DNA of 64,000 bases. It comes from Marmoricola endophyticus. Its GTDB lineage: Bacteria > Actinomycetota > Actinomycetes > Propionibacteriales > Nocardioidaceae. Below, piece by piece: positions 36,533-45,063 of the stretch; positions within the stretch are counted from its first letter, which is position 1, and each line of letters begins with the position of its first letter. Made by a program: the position numbers and the translations under genes. The notes beneath the pieces are model-generated. The model was given only the letters and a program-made list of their open reading frames with translations, did no database searches and had not been told where the DNA came from. Where the stretch lies: assembly GCF_014644415.1 (NCBI RefSeq), contig NZ_BMKQ01000001.1:2553119-2617118 (forward strand). Reading direction: 5' to 3'.

Positions 36533-36586
36533 GACGCCGCGACCCGGGTCGTACGCTTCGAGCACCCGACGCTAGGAGACTCGCCC

Positions 36587-38887
36587 GTGCCCGACCGGAC
36601 CCGCCTGCCGCTCGACGTCGACCCGGACGAGCGGCCGATCCGCCCGGTCCTTCCCGAGCCGGGCTCGCCCAACGTGGTGCTGGTGCTGGTCGACGACATG
36701 GGCTTCGGGGCGTCCTCGCCGTACGGCGGCCCGTGCGAGATGCCGACCGCGCAGCGGCTGGCCGACGAGGGGCTGCGCTACAGCCGCTTCCACGTCACCC
36801 CGCTGTGCTCGCCGACCCGTCAGGCGCTGATGACCGGCCGCAACCACCACTCGGTCGGGATGGGCGCGACCAGCGAGATGGCGACGCCGGAGCCGGGCTA
36901 CCACGGCTACCGCCCCGCCAGCGCGGCGACGATCGCGGAGATCCTGCACGGCAACGGCTACTGCACGGCCGCGATCGGCAAGTGGCACCAGACCCCGCCG
37001 GTCGAGGTCACCCCGTCGGGTCCGTTCCAGCGGTGGCCGATCGGCGAGGGCTTCGACTTCTTCTACGGCTTCATGGGCGCGGAGATGAACCACTGGTACC
37101 CGCAGCTCTACCGCGGCCGCTACCCCGTCGAGCCCGACCGGCTCCCCGAGGACGGCTACCACCTCTCCGAGGACCTCGTCGACCACGCGATCTCCTGGGT
37201 CGAGAACCAGCAGGCGATCACCCCCGACCGGCCGTTCTTCACCTACCTCGCGCTCGGGGCGACCCACGCGCCGTTCCACGTCGCGCCGGAGTGGCAGGCC
37301 AAGTACGCCGGTGCCTTCGACGCGGGCTGGGACGTGCAGCGCGAGCAGACCCTCGCCCGGCAGAAGAAGCTCGGCATCGTGCCCGAGGACACCGAGCTGG
37401 CTCCCTGGGCCGAGGGCCTGCCGGCCTGGGACGAGCTCGACGAGACCGAGCGGCGGGTCGCCTCGCGCTTCATGGAGACGTACGCCGGCTTCGCCGAGCA
37501 CGCGGACGCCCAGGTCGGGCGCTTCGTCGAGGCGCTGGAGGAGATGGGCGTCCTCGACAACACGCTGTTCCTCTACCTGCTGGGCGACAACGGGGCGTCG
37601 GGGGAGGGCGGTCCGCGCGGCACCTTCCGCGAGCACCTCGTCGGTCACGGCATCCAGGACGACACCGCGGACATGGCCGCGCGGCTGGAGAACCTCGGCG
37701 ACCCGACGACGTACGCCATCTACCCGGCCGGCTGGGCGCTGGCGATGAACACGCCGTACCCGTGGACCAAGCAGCTGGCCCACCTCGGCGGCACCCGCGA
37801 CGGGATGATCGTGCGCTGGCCGGACGGGATCGAGGCGCGTGGGGAGATCCGGCACCAGTGGCACCACGTCATCGACGTGCTGCCGACCATCCTCGAGGCG
37901 GCCGGGGTGCCGGCGCCGGACACGGTCGAGGGGGTCGAGCAGCAGCCGATCGAGGGCACCAGCCTGCGCTACACCTTCGACGACGCGCAGGCGGCGGACC
38001 GGCACACGACGCAGTACTTCGAGATGGTCGGCAACCGCGGTGTCTACCACGAGGGGTGGACGGCGGTGACCCGCCACGGCACGCCGTGGGAGATGGTCAG
38101 CGAGAGCCGTACGCCCTTCGAGGACGACCGCTGGGAGCTCTACGACCACTCCCACGACTGGAGCCAGGCCCGCGACGTCGCCGACGAGCACCCCGAGCGG
38201 CTGCGCGAGCTGCGGGCGCTCTTCGACCGGGAGGCCGAGAAGTACCACGTCCTCCCGCTCGACGACCGGGTCACCGAGCGCGAGAACGCGGCCGTCGCCG
38301 GCCGTCTCGACCTGCACCTCGGGCGACGCTCGATCTCCTTCGGGCCGAACGTCGGCCGGCTGACCGAGGACGCCGCGCCCAACGTGAAGAACCGCTCCCA
38401 CGTCATCACCGCCGACGTCGAGGTGATCACGGGGACGAGCGGGGTCGTGGTCGCGCAGGGCGGTCGGTTCGGGGGCTGGTCGCTCTACACGGTCAAGGGC
38501 GTCCCGCACTACGCCTACAACTTCGTCGGCCGCGACATCACGGTCGCCCGCGGCACGAGGCCGATGAAGCCCGGGCGACGGACGCTGAAGCTGCGCTTCG
38601 ACTACGACGGCGGGCCGCCCGGGGACGGTGCGCGGGTCACGCTGGAGGTCGACGGCAAGCCGGTGGCGAGCGAGCGGATCCCGGTGACCACCGCGTACTA
38701 CTTCTCCTTCGACGAGACCTTCAACATCGGCATCGACCGCGGCACCCCGGTGGTCGACGACTACCTGCCGGTCCGGAACCGCTTCGAGGGGCTGATCCAC
38801 CGGGTCCGCTTCGACCTGGCGCAGGTCGACGACCAGGCTGCGGACCTCGCCGAGGAGCGGGCGCGCGCGACCATGACCCACCAGTGA
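36587..38887 (+). CDS. Arylsulfatase, formylglycine type
   Basis: A 766-residue type I sulfatase. The signature CSPTR (Cys74 to Arg78) marks the Cys that becomes formylglycine, and metal ligands are visible as VDDMG near residue 36 and GDNGA near 339. It hydrolyses aryl or alkyl sulfate esters to release sulfate. The extra C-terminal beta domain after about residue 560 is typical of the AslA/AtsA-like actinobacterial enzymes. There is no signal peptide, so it is probably cytoplasmic. The GTG at 36587 has AGGAG eight bases upstream. Its stop overlaps the gene for its activating enzyme. Confidence 0.95.
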   Translation: MPDRTRLPLDVDPDERPIRPVLPEPGSPNVVLVLVDDMGFGASSPYGGPCEMPTAQRLADEGLRYSRFHVTPLCSPTRQALMTGRNHHSVGMGATSEMATPEPGYHGYRPASAATIAEILHGNGYCTAAIGKWHQTPPVEVTPSGPFQRWPIGEGFDFFYGFMGAEMNHWYPQLYRGRYPVEPDRLPEDGYHLSEDLVDHAISWVENQQAITPDRPFFTYLALGATHAPFHVAPEWQAKYAGAFDAGWDVQREQTLARQKKLGIVPEDTELAPWAEGLPAWDELDETERRVASRFMETYAGFAEHADAQVGRFVEALEEMGVLDNTLFLYLLGDNGASGEGGPRGTFREHLVGHGIQDDTADMAARLENLGDPTTYAIYPAGWALAMNTPYPWTKQLAHLGGTRDGMIVRWPDGIEARGEIRHQWHHVIDVLPTILEAAGVPAPDTVEGVEQQPIEGTSLRYTFDDAQAADRHTTQYFEMVGNRGVYHEGWTAVTRHGTPWEMVSESRTPFEDDRWELYDHSHDWSQARDVADEHPERLRELRALFDREAEKYHVLPLDDRVTERENAAVAGRLDLHLGRRSISFGPNVGRLTEDAAPNVKNRSHVITADVEVITGTSGVVVAQGGRFGGWSLYTVKGVPHYAYNFVGRDITVARGTRPMKPGRRTLKLRFDYDGGPPGDGARVTLEVDGKPVASERIPVTTAYYFSFDETFNIGIDRGTPVVDDYLPVRNRFEGLIHRVRFDLAQVDDQAADLAEERARATMTHQ

Positions 38888-39864
38888 GCGACTGCTGCTC
38901 GCCCTCGCGGGGTGAGGAGCCGGTCCCCGACGATGCCGGTCGCTCACCGGTGGTCTCGACGTCCTCGCTCGCTGCGCTCGCTTCGGGCTCGACCACCTCG
39001 GGTGGTCGAGCAGCGAGGAGCGCCAGCGACGAGCGCGTCGAGACCCGGCGAGGTGCGCACCCGCGTCTCCCGGGTGACCTCGTGACGATCCCCGGGGCAG
39101 ACGTGCAGGTCGGGAGCGACGAGCCGGACTTCCCCGAGGAGTGGCCGGTGCGGACCGTGCGGCTGAGGTCGTTCCGGGTCGCTGCGACCGCGGTGACGAA
39201 CGACCAGTGGGCCGCCTTCGTGGCGGCGACGGGGCACCGCAGCGACGCGGAGGCGTACGGCTGGTCGTTCGTCTTCGGCGGCTTCCTGCCCGACGACTTC
39301 CCCCCGACGCGAGCCGTCGCGCAGGCACCGTGGTGGCGCCAGGTGTACGACGCCGACTGGGCGCACCCCGAGGGCCCGCAGTCGAGCCTGAGCGGCCGCG
39401 GCGACCACCCGGTCGTGCACGTCTCGCGCCGCGACGCCGAGGCGTACGCCGTCTGGGCCGGCGGCCGGCTGCCCACCGAGGACGAGTGGGAGGCCGCCGC
39501 CCGCGGCGAGCTCGTCGGCCAGCCGTTTCCCTGGGGCGACGAGCTCGAGCCCGGCGGTGAGCACCGGATGAACGTCTGGCATGGCACCTTCCCGGACGCG
39601 AACACGTGCGACGACGGCTGGGCCGGCACCTGTCCGGTCGACGCGTTCGCCCCCAACGCGCTGGGTCTGCACTGCACGACCGGCAACGTGTGGGAGTGGT
39701 GCGCGGGGGACTGGGCGGCCGGTGACCCGGCGGCGGTCAGCCGCGGTGGCTCCTACCTGTGCCACGCGTCGTACTGCCGGCGCTACCGCGTCTCGGCCCG
39801 CCAGCAGCTGACCCCGGACTCCAGCACCGGCAACGTGGGCTTCCGCCTCGCCGCCGACGCCTGA
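38884..39864 (+). CDS. Formylglycine-generating enzyme, with a repeat-coded insertion
   Basis: A 326-residue enzyme that oxidises the sulfatase CxPxR cysteine to formylglycine. The catalytic pair is Cys293 and Cys298 in RGGSYLCHASYCRRYR, as in human SUMF1, and NVWEWC lies just before. The N terminus CCSPSR (4-9) is also typical. Between it and the enzyme domain, residues about 23-57 are the translation of a dispersed repeat (VVSTSSLAALASGSTTSGG and after) at 38949-39046. The frame is kept, so the protein is likely still active. GTG 38884 overlaps the sulfatase stop (GTGA). Confidence 0.94.
   Translation: MSDCCSPSRGEEPVPDDAGRSPVVSTSSLAALASGSTTSGGRAARSASDERVETRRGAHPRLPGDLVTIPGADVQVGSDEPDFPEEWPVRTVRLRSFRVAATAVTNDQWAAFVAATGHRSDAEAYGWSFVFGGFLPDDFPPTRAVAQAPWWRQVYDADWAHPEGPQSSLSGRGDHPVVHVSRRDAEAYAVWAGGRLPTEDEWEAAARGELVGQPFPWGDELEPGGEHRMNVWHGTFPDANTCDDGWAGTCPVDAFAPNALGLHCTTGNVWEWCAGDWAAGDPAAVSRGGSYLCHASYCRRYRVSARQQLTPDSSTGNVGFRLAADA
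38949..39046. repeat. Dispersed repeat inserted in frame in the formylglycine-generating enzyme gene
   Basis: The copy reads GGTGGTCTCGACGTCCTCGC at its left and ends with CGCGTCGAGACCC. The centre carries GGTGGTCGAGCAGCGAGGAG. The boundaries are the same as in the copies at 56523 and 62072. Its length keeps the reading frame of the host gene. Confidence 0.85.
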
Positions 39865-39892
39865 GCCGGCCCACGCTGCGGGCCCCCGGCGC

Positions 39893-40363
39893 TCACAGGG
39901 GCTTGCGCATGAACACCGATGCCTCCTCGTAGCCGAGCGAGTCGTAGAGACGGCGCGCGGTGGTGTTGACGGCGAACACGTTCAGCGCCAGCGAGGACGC
40001 GCCGTGCTCCCGGGCGACCTGCTCGGCCAGGACCATCGTCCGCCGCCCGAGGCCCCGGCCCCGCAGCGACGGGTCGATGACGATGTCGACGACCATCCAC
40101 CGCGTCGGGTCGGCGCCGAGCGGGCCGATCCACAGGTGTCCGACCGGCTCGCCGTCCTCGAGGATGCGGCCGATCTGCTGCCCGGGGGTCGGGACGCCGC
40201 CCGGTGTCCACCGCTCGCGGGAGTCGGCGGCGTTCTGCCTGGCCTCCCTCTCGGTGTCGCCGGCGGCGACCCGGTGGCGTACGTAGTCGGCGAACACCGA
40301 CTCCAGCCACCGGTCGCGGGCACCGGCTTCCAGCGGCTCGAAGCTGAGGTCGGTCGCGGTCAT
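39893..40363 (-). CDS. GNAT family N-acetyltransferase
   Basis: A 156-residue acetyltransferase with the acetyl-CoA loop in IDPSLRGRGLGRRTM (motif A, R-x-x-G-x-G/A) and a C-terminal LNVFAVNTTARRLYDSLGYE (motif B). The acceptor is unknown. The ATG at 40363 follows a GGAGGAG stretch. It lies 74 bases downstream of the TetR gene on the same strand and may be read with it. Confidence 0.88.
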   Translation of the reverse strand: MTATDLSFEPLEAGARDRWLESVFADYVRHRVAAGDTEREARQNAADSRERWTPGGVPTPGQQIGRILEDGEPVGHLWIGPLGADPTRWMVVDIVIDPSLRGRGLGRRTMVLAEQVAREHGASSLALNVFAVNTTARRLYDSLGYEEASVFMRKPL

Positions 40364-40437
40364 GGTCTCCGGCTCCTCCGTCCGGCTGGGCCCCGCGGAG
40401 TGCTTCCCGCCGGGGCCGAGGGGCTCGCGCCCGTGGG

Positions 40438-41067
40438 TCAGGCCCATCCTGCCGTCCTGCCGAGGTCGTCGAGGGTGGGCCCGTCGGGGGTGAGTCCGTC
40501 GACCGCCGCGAGTCCGGCGACGATGACGTCCAGGTGTCGTAGCTGCAGCTCATGCTCGACGTCGACCGGGAGGCCACCCGGTAGCGGTCGCGAGAGCCGG
40601 ACCAGCAGCACACCGATGTCCCCTGCGGTGATCCGGCGCGAGAGCGACCCGTCGGCGTGCGCCCCGTCGACGAGCGCGGCGACGGCGTTCGCCGAGCGCT
40701 CCTGAGCGTCGGCGAGGGCACTGCGCTGCACGTCGGCCCGGCCGAGGAGCATGGGGACGACCGCGGCAGCCTGGCTGTGCACCATCGAGCGCAGGTAGTG
40801 CCCGACCGCGGTCAGCCCGTCCGCCGAGGTGTCGGCGGCGGCCGCCCGGGCGGCCCGCTCCGCGTCCTCCAGTGCCGTCAGCGCAACCGCGGTGAGCAGC
40901 TCGCCCCGGTCCCCGAAGCGTCGGTAGAGGGTGGCGATCCCTACCTCGGCTGCGCTCGCGACCTGCTCGAGTGCGACGTCGGGGCCCGAGTGCACGACCA
41001 CGGCGCGTGCTGCCGCGAGGATCCGCACGTAGTTGCGGGCCGCGTCCACCCTCATCCGCTGCTCCAT
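40438..41067 (-). CDS. TetR family regulator
   Basis: A 209-residue regulator with the helix-turn-helix in ILAAARAVVVHSGPDVALEQ and IATLYRRFGDRGELLTAV. It is divergent from a membrane-protein gene, and a TAAACG/CGTTTA inverted repeat lies ahead of that gene, so it probably controls that gene and itself. The ATG at 41067 begins MEQRMRVDA; the ATG at 41055 is an alternative. The ligand is unknown. Confidence 0.9.
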   Translation of the reverse strand: MEQRMRVDAARNYVRILAAARAVVVHSGPDVALEQVASAAEVGIATLYRRFGDRGELLTAVALTALEDAERAARAAAADTSADGLTAVGHYLRSMVHSQAAAVVPMLLGRADVQRSALADAQERSANAVAALVDGAHADGSLSRRITAGDIGVLLVRLSRPLPGGLPVDVEHELQLRHLDVIVAGLAAVDGLTPDGPTLDDLGRTAGWA

Positions 41068-41149
41068 CGCCGGGCACGCTAGCAATCAGGGGTCAGACGA
41101 AGGCCCGTGCTCCGGATCACTTGTCTCGGAACGTCGAGTGCCCCATGAT

Positions 41150-41174
41150 TAAACGGACGATATTCCTACGTTTA
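41150..41174. promoter_or_regulatory. TAAACG-13-CGTTTA inverted repeat, candidate TetR operator
   Basis: Perfect 6-base arms TAAACG (41150-41155) and CGTTTA (41169-41174) lie ten bases before the ATG of the membrane-protein gene. The spacer contains GACGATATTCC, which offers a TATATT-like -10. The divergent TetR gene makes it a likely operator. Confidence 0.55.
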
Positions 41175-41183
41175 TGAGGTCCG

Positions 41184-41897
41184 ATGACGAGCACGACCGC
41201 CTCCCCTGCCTCGGCTCGACGGCGCAACGGACGCCACCCGGGTCCGCCGCTGGCTGCCCCGGTCCTGGTGTCGGCGGCCGCCTGGCTCGTGGGAGCCGTC
41301 GTCCTGCCGCTGGCCGTGGCGGGCTCGACGATGCCGGACCCGACTGCGGACCCCCGGTCGGTGGCCGGATCGCTCACGGCCACAGCGTCCTCCGCGGCCT
41401 GGACGGCGGCACTCCTCGTGCTGTCCGGAACGATGCTCGTCGCCGCCGGGGCGTTGCTCTCCTCGCGGCTGGTCTACCTCGCCCCGAACGCTCCGGGGCC
41501 TTTGCTGGCGGGCCACGGTGCCGCCTCGGCAGGGGTGCTGCTCTCGCTCAGCGGAGCGCTGACGTGGGCCACGTCCGTCGACGCCGTGCGCGAGGACACC
41601 GACGTGGTCGTGGCGGTGCATGCGGTGGCCTTTGTCGCGGGCGGGGCCTGCGTGGTCGTGGCGCTCGGCGTCGCGACCCTCGGCCTGGCCGTCACCACGC
41701 TCTTCGTCGCCCGTACGCCGCGCGCGCTCTCCCTGGTCGGCGTCGCGCTCGCGGTGGCCGACCTGCTGGCCTTCCTGGTCGTGGCCGTGCACCAGCTAGC
41801 GCCGCTCCTGCTCGTGTGCCGGGTGCTGTCCCTGGTCTGGCTCGCGGTCGTGTGCCTGCTCCTCCCGCGCGACCGCGGGCCTCGCGGGACGCGCTGA
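41184..41897 (+). CDS. Multi-pass membrane protein
   Basis: A 237-residue protein with about six membrane spans beginning near residues 25, 70, 105, 140, 180 and 205, and a basic N terminus (ARRRNGRHPG). It resembles DUF4386-like actinobacterial membrane proteins in size and layout, but I see no decisive motif. It is probably regulated by the divergent TetR protein. TGAGGT six bases upstream serves as ribosome binding site. Confidence 0.72.
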   Translation: MTSTTASPASARRRNGRHPGPPLAAPVLVSAAAWLVGAVVLPLAVAGSTMPDPTADPRSVAGSLTATASSAAWTAALLVLSGTMLVAAGALLSSRLVYLAPNAPGPLLAGHGAASAGVLLSLSGALTWATSVDAVREDTDVVVAVHAVAFVAGGACVVVALGVATLGLAVTTLFVARTPRALSLVGVALAVADLLAFLVVAVHQLAPLLLVCRVLSLVWLAVVCLLLPRDRGPRGTR

Positions 41898-41925
41898 GGC
41901 ACCGCACGGGCGGTGGTGGTGCCGG

Positions 41926-42747
41926 TCAGGTGATGCTTGACCCGCCGGCCACGTCGATCACCTCGCCGGTGATCCACGACGCCGCGTCGGAGGCGAGGAA
42001 CACGGCGAGGGCCGCGACGTCCTCGACGGTGCCCAGGCGCCGCAACGGGTGTGCCGCCGCGATCTGCTCCTGGGTCTCGTGCGGAATCTGCGCGGCGTTG
42101 CGCTCGGTGAGGACGGTCGCCGCCGCCAGGCAGTTGGCTCGTACGCCGTAGGGACCGGTCTGTGCGGCCAGGGTACGGGTCAGCATCTCCACGCCTGCCT
42201 TCGCCGCCGTGTACGCCGGAGGCGACTGGGGGCTCGCGATGCGCGTCGCGGTGGAGGACACGGTGAGCACCACTCCGCTTCCGCGGCTCTTCATCGCGGG
42301 GATGAACGCCTGCACCGTGTGGAAGGTGGAGGTCAGGTTGGCGCCGACCTCGCGCGCCCACTCCTCTGAGGTCATCTCCTCCACCGGCCCGGGTCGTACA
42401 GCCGAGCCGCCGGCGTTCGCGACGACGACGTCCGGGACGCCGACCTGGGCCGTGACCTCGTCGTGGATGCGCTCCGCGTCCTCGGCGTCGTCGAGGGCCC
42501 CGCGGACCTGGTGCACGCGGTGGTGTTCGGCGCGCAGCATCCGGGCGGCCGCGTCGAGGCGCTCGGCGTCCCGGCCGTGCAGCACGACCTCTGCGCCGGC
42601 CCGTGCCATCAGGCGGGCGATCTCGAGACCGATGCCGCGCGAGCTGCCCGTCACCAGTGCCGTCCGCGCGGCGAGGCACTGCGAGCGCGCGACGGCACCG
42701 GTGGGGTCCGCGTGTGTGGCGGGTGACGACTCGTGGGTGGTCGGCAT
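41926..42747 (-). CDS. Short-chain dehydrogenase/reductase
   Basis: A 273-residue SDR. The cofactor motif TGSSRGIG lies near residue 34, NAGG near 110, the catalytic Ser in VLTVSSTAT, and YTAAK gives the Tyr and Lys. It could be a 3-oxoacyl reductase-like or alcohol dehydrogenase-like enzyme. It follows the ferredoxin-like gene by 46 bases on the same strand, so it may be read from the cbtB operon, although a role there is not evident. Confidence 0.87.
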   Translation of the reverse strand: MPTTHESSPATHADPTGAVARSQCLAARTALVTGSSRGIGLEIARLMARAGAEVVLHGRDAERLDAAARMLRAEHHRVHQVRGALDDAEDAERIHDEVTAQVGVPDVVVANAGGSAVRPGPVEEMTSEEWAREVGANLTSTFHTVQAFIPAMKSRGSGVVLTVSSTATRIASPQSPPAYTAAKAGVEMLTRTLAAQTGPYGVRANCLAAATVLTERNAAQIPHETQEQIAAAHPLRRLGTVEDVAALAVFLASDAASWITGEVIDVAGGSSIT

Positions 42748-42793
42748 GTCGGTCCCCGATCGAAGAGGAGGATTTCTCTCCGATTGTACGACC

Positions 42794-43144
42794 TCAGGCC
42801 CGCGCCTCCGGCGGGCCGAACATCGAGCGCCGGTACGGCGGGATGTGCACGAACCGGCGCCGAGTCAGCTCCTCGGGCAGCGGGCCGTCCTCGGTCAGCC
42901 ACCGGGTCAGGGCGTCGGTCTCCTCCGAGGTCAGCAGCCGTCCCAGCCAGGTGTCGCGCTCACGCCGCGGGAGCCGGTGGTCGCGGACCAGCACCACGTT
43001 GCTGCGGTCGCACTCGTCGAGGCACTCGACCTCACGGACGCGCACCCGGTCGGAGGCGCAGCGGCGTACGGCGTGCCGCTGCGCCTCGTGGTCGACCGTG
43101 GGGTGCTTCGTCGTGGTCCCGCAGCAGCAGTCGTGGCACACCAT
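42794..43144 (-). CDS. (2Fe-2S) ferredoxin-like protein
   Basis: A 116-residue protein with N-terminal cysteines (CHDCCCG, residues 3-8) and a second group Cys41 and Cys45 in VECLDECDRSNVV. This is the pattern of thioredoxin-fold (2Fe-2S) ferredoxins. Genes of this type are often found beside cbtA-cbtB in actinobacteria and may serve cobalamin synthesis or cobalt handling. It stands 31 bases after cbtA. No enzyme motif is present. Confidence 0.75.
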   Translation of the reverse strand: MVCHDCCCGTTTKHPTVDHEAQRHAVRRCASDRVRVREVECLDECDRSNVVLVRDHRLPRRERDTWLGRLLTSEETDALTRWLTEDGPLPEELTRRRFVHIPPYRRSMFGPPEARA

Positions 43145-43175
43145 GACGGTGACGTCGGGAGCCTCGGCGGACGGC

Positions 43176-44033
43176 TCAGGCAGCGGAGGTCTCCTCGACC
43201 CGAGCGCTGCCGGACCGCTTGCCGGTGAGCAGCCGGTCGGCCAGCGGCGCGAAGACCAGGCCGATGGTGGCCCACAGGATCAGCTGTGCCGTCACCGAGT
43301 AGACGCGGAACTTCGCGAGGACGTCGGCCGGGAAGCCGGGAAAGACGATGTTCCCCTCCGGGTCGCGCAGCGGCAACGGCGTCTCGGTGGCCCGCTTGCC
43401 CGCCTCGGCGACGTTGGCGTCGAGGTGACCCAGCGGCGGCAGGACCAGCATCACGACGCCGACCGCGACGAGGAAGCCGAGTCCGGCCCACATGCTCGCC
43501 GGCCACGTGCCGATCCGCTTGGCCAGCCGCTGGCCCAGCACGACCGCGACGAACATCAGGATCAGCGAGGCCGCGACCATGATGAGGTACAGCTGGGTGC
43601 GCTGGACGATGGTGTCGTCGTTGCCGACCGCGGGGGGGTTGGCGGGGTACTTCATGAACGGCACGAGGTAGAACCCGACGAATCCCGCCGCCGCCACCAG
43701 CAATGCCAGCGCACGCGGGCGGATGTTGCCGGTGCGGCCGATGCAGATGACGTACGCCACGGCGAACAGCGCACCGAGCGCGACACCGAAGACGATCAGC
43801 CCGACCCCGATGCCGACGTCGGCCTGGATGGTGCGGCTGAAGATCTCGTGCTCGTGACCGCCGACGGCGAGGCCGGCCGCACGGTCGAGCTTCTCCTGGG
43901 CCTCACCGCGGCCCTCTTCGTAGTCGATCGCCTGCTGGATCAGCGGCTCGGCGAAGATCCGCGCGAACACGAAGGCGAGCAGGCCACCGAGTCCTCCCGC
44001 GAGCGCGCCGCGGAGGATGAGCTTCTTCTCCAT
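43176..44033 (-). CDS. cbtA: Cobalt transporter subunit CbtA
   Basis: A 285-residue membrane protein with about six spans, starting with MEKKLILRGALAGGLGGLLA. It has the family features FARIFAEPLIQQAIDYEEGR, a HEHEIFSRTIQ segment (His-rich, periplasmic) and VPFMKYPANPPAVG. CbtA with CbtB is a predicted cobalt importer found under B12 riboswitches. The gene lies 25 bases after cbtB, which carries such a riboswitch. Confidence 0.93.
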   Translation of the reverse strand: MEKKLILRGALAGGLGGLLAFVFARIFAEPLIQQAIDYEEGRGEAQEKLDRAAGLAVGGHEHEIFSRTIQADVGIGVGLIVFGVALGALFAVAYVICIGRTGNIRPRALALLVAAAGFVGFYLVPFMKYPANPPAVGNDDTIVQRTQLYLIMVAASLILMFVAVVLGQRLAKRIGTWPASMWAGLGFLVAVGVVMLVLPPLGHLDANVAEAGKRATETPLPLRDPEGNIVFPGFPADVLAKFRVYSVTAQLILWATIGLVFAPLADRLLTGKRSGSARVEETSAA

Positions 44034-44058
44034 GGAACTGTCAGCTCCGCAGGAGAGC

Positions 44059-44280
44059 TCAGTGACAGGGGAAGCCGAGGAAGTGGCGGCCGTCGTGGAA
44101 GAACTCGTGGACGACGGCGGTGTTGCCGAAGACCGAGGTCATGCCCTCGTCCATGCCGACGAAGTAGATGACCGCGAGGCCGAGGAAGGCGGTGATGGCC
44201 AGCAGCCAGATCGTCGCGGCCTTGGCGCTGACGAGGGGCGTGCTGATCGCGCCGGAGGCGGTCTGGGAGAGGTTGCTCAT
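44059..44280 (-). CDS. cbtB: Cobalt transporter subunit CbtB
   Basis: A 73-residue protein with one membrane span (about 24-44) and a His-rich C terminus (VHEFFHDGRHFLGFPCH) that probably binds metal. This is the usual CbtB form. AAGGAGC seven bases before the ATG is the ribosome binding site. The leader contains a cobalamin riboswitch. Confidence 0.93.
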   Translation of the reverse strand: MSNLSQTASGAISTPLVSAKAATIWLLAITAFLGLAVIYFVGMDEGMTSVFGNTAVVHEFFHDGRHFLGFPCH

Positions 44281-44324
44281 GGTGTGGCTCCTTGGGAATG
44301 CAGCGTTCCTCGAGAGGATGGTCC

Positions 44325-44430
44325 GACGTCGGGCGCAGATCTGGCTTCGACAGCCTGAGCTGTCTCACAGTGGCGTGACCGCGCCGGAGTCTCACCGGGC
44401 TTCGACGTCACCGACATCCGTGCCGGATGC
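44325..44430 (-). promoter_or_regulatory. Cobalamin riboswitch upstream of cbtB-cbtA
   Basis: Read on the minus strand, the leader has GAAGCCCGGTGAGACTCC, then GGCGCGGTCACGCCACTGTG and GTCGAAGCCAGATCT. These are the conserved P4-P6 core and the B12-box side of adenosylcobalamin riboswitches. A TAGCAT sequence just upstream may be the -10 box. The element starts about ten bases after the stop of the FhuF-like gene, so it can act on a new start or on read-through from the importer operon. Ends are approximate. Confidence 0.9.
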
Positions 44431-44439
44431 TACCCCGTC

Positions 44440-45063
44440 TCAGCCCCGCCCGGGGACGGCGTCGAAGACGCAGTCGCCGCACAGCCCCGCACCGGGAACC
44501 TCGTAGAACAAGCAGCAGGTCTGGGTACGCCGGGTCGTCGCGGCCGCGGGGTCGACCAGCTCGCCGGCCAGCGGCTCCCGGCTGAGCAGGTCGGTCACCA
44601 GCGGGCGTGCCTCCGGCAGGGCGTGGACGCGGGGTACGGCGTGCAGGCTCGCGGCCACGTTCGCCCACACCAGGCGCGGCGCGAGGGGCAGTACCGCGGC
44701 CACGGGCTCGAGGACGCTGCGCCAGGACCGCTCCACGTCCTCGACCGAGGGCGACGGCGAGACGGTCAGCGTCCGCAGCCCCAGCTCCAGCGCACCGGCG
44801 TCGTCGGTCGCGACCAGCTCGGCGACGTCGACGAGGACGTCGTCACGCACCACCGGCGGGAGCAGCACCGACCACAGCCGGGACGCGACCCCCATCACCA
44901 CCGCGCTCTGCCCGACCCGCAGCGGCGCCCCGCCCAGGCGCTCGCAGATCCGCTCCGCGAGGCCGCCGGCGACCAGGTCGGGCAGGGCGACGTAGCGGTC
45001 GTCGGGGGCGAGGTCCGGTGGCCAGGCGGCGACCTCGCGCAGGGTCCGGCGTACGTCGTCCAT
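44440..45063 (-). CDS. FhuF-like (2Fe-2S) ferric reductase family protein
   Basis: A 207-residue protein ending in TQTCCLFYEVPGAGLCGDC, the C-terminal Cys-Cys-x10-Cys-x2-Cys cluster site of FhuF-type siderophore-iron reductases. The rest resembles the helical FhuF core only weakly. It is the last gene of the B12-riboswitch importer operon; its ATG overlaps the ATPase stop (TGATG). A role in reductive release of the imported metal from a chelate is a fair inference. The GTG at 45066 is an alternative start. Confidence 0.8.
   Translation of the reverse strand: MDDVRRTLREVAAWPPDLAPDDRYVALPDLVAGGLAERICERLGGAPLRVGQSAVVMGVASRLWSVLLPPVVRDDVLVDVAELVATDDAGALELGLRTLTVSPSPSVEDVERSWRSVLEPVAAVLPLAPRLVWANVAASLHAVPRVHALPEARPLVTDLLSREPLAGELVDPAAATTRRTQTCCLFYEVPGAGLCGDCVFDAVPGRG

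Noticed and set aside
36733..39864. A single 1043-codon plus-strand frame spanning the sulfatase and the following gene
   Set aside because: Its first two thirds overlap the sulfatase in another frame and are low-complexity. Only the part from GTG 38884 encodes formylglycine-generating enzyme motifs.
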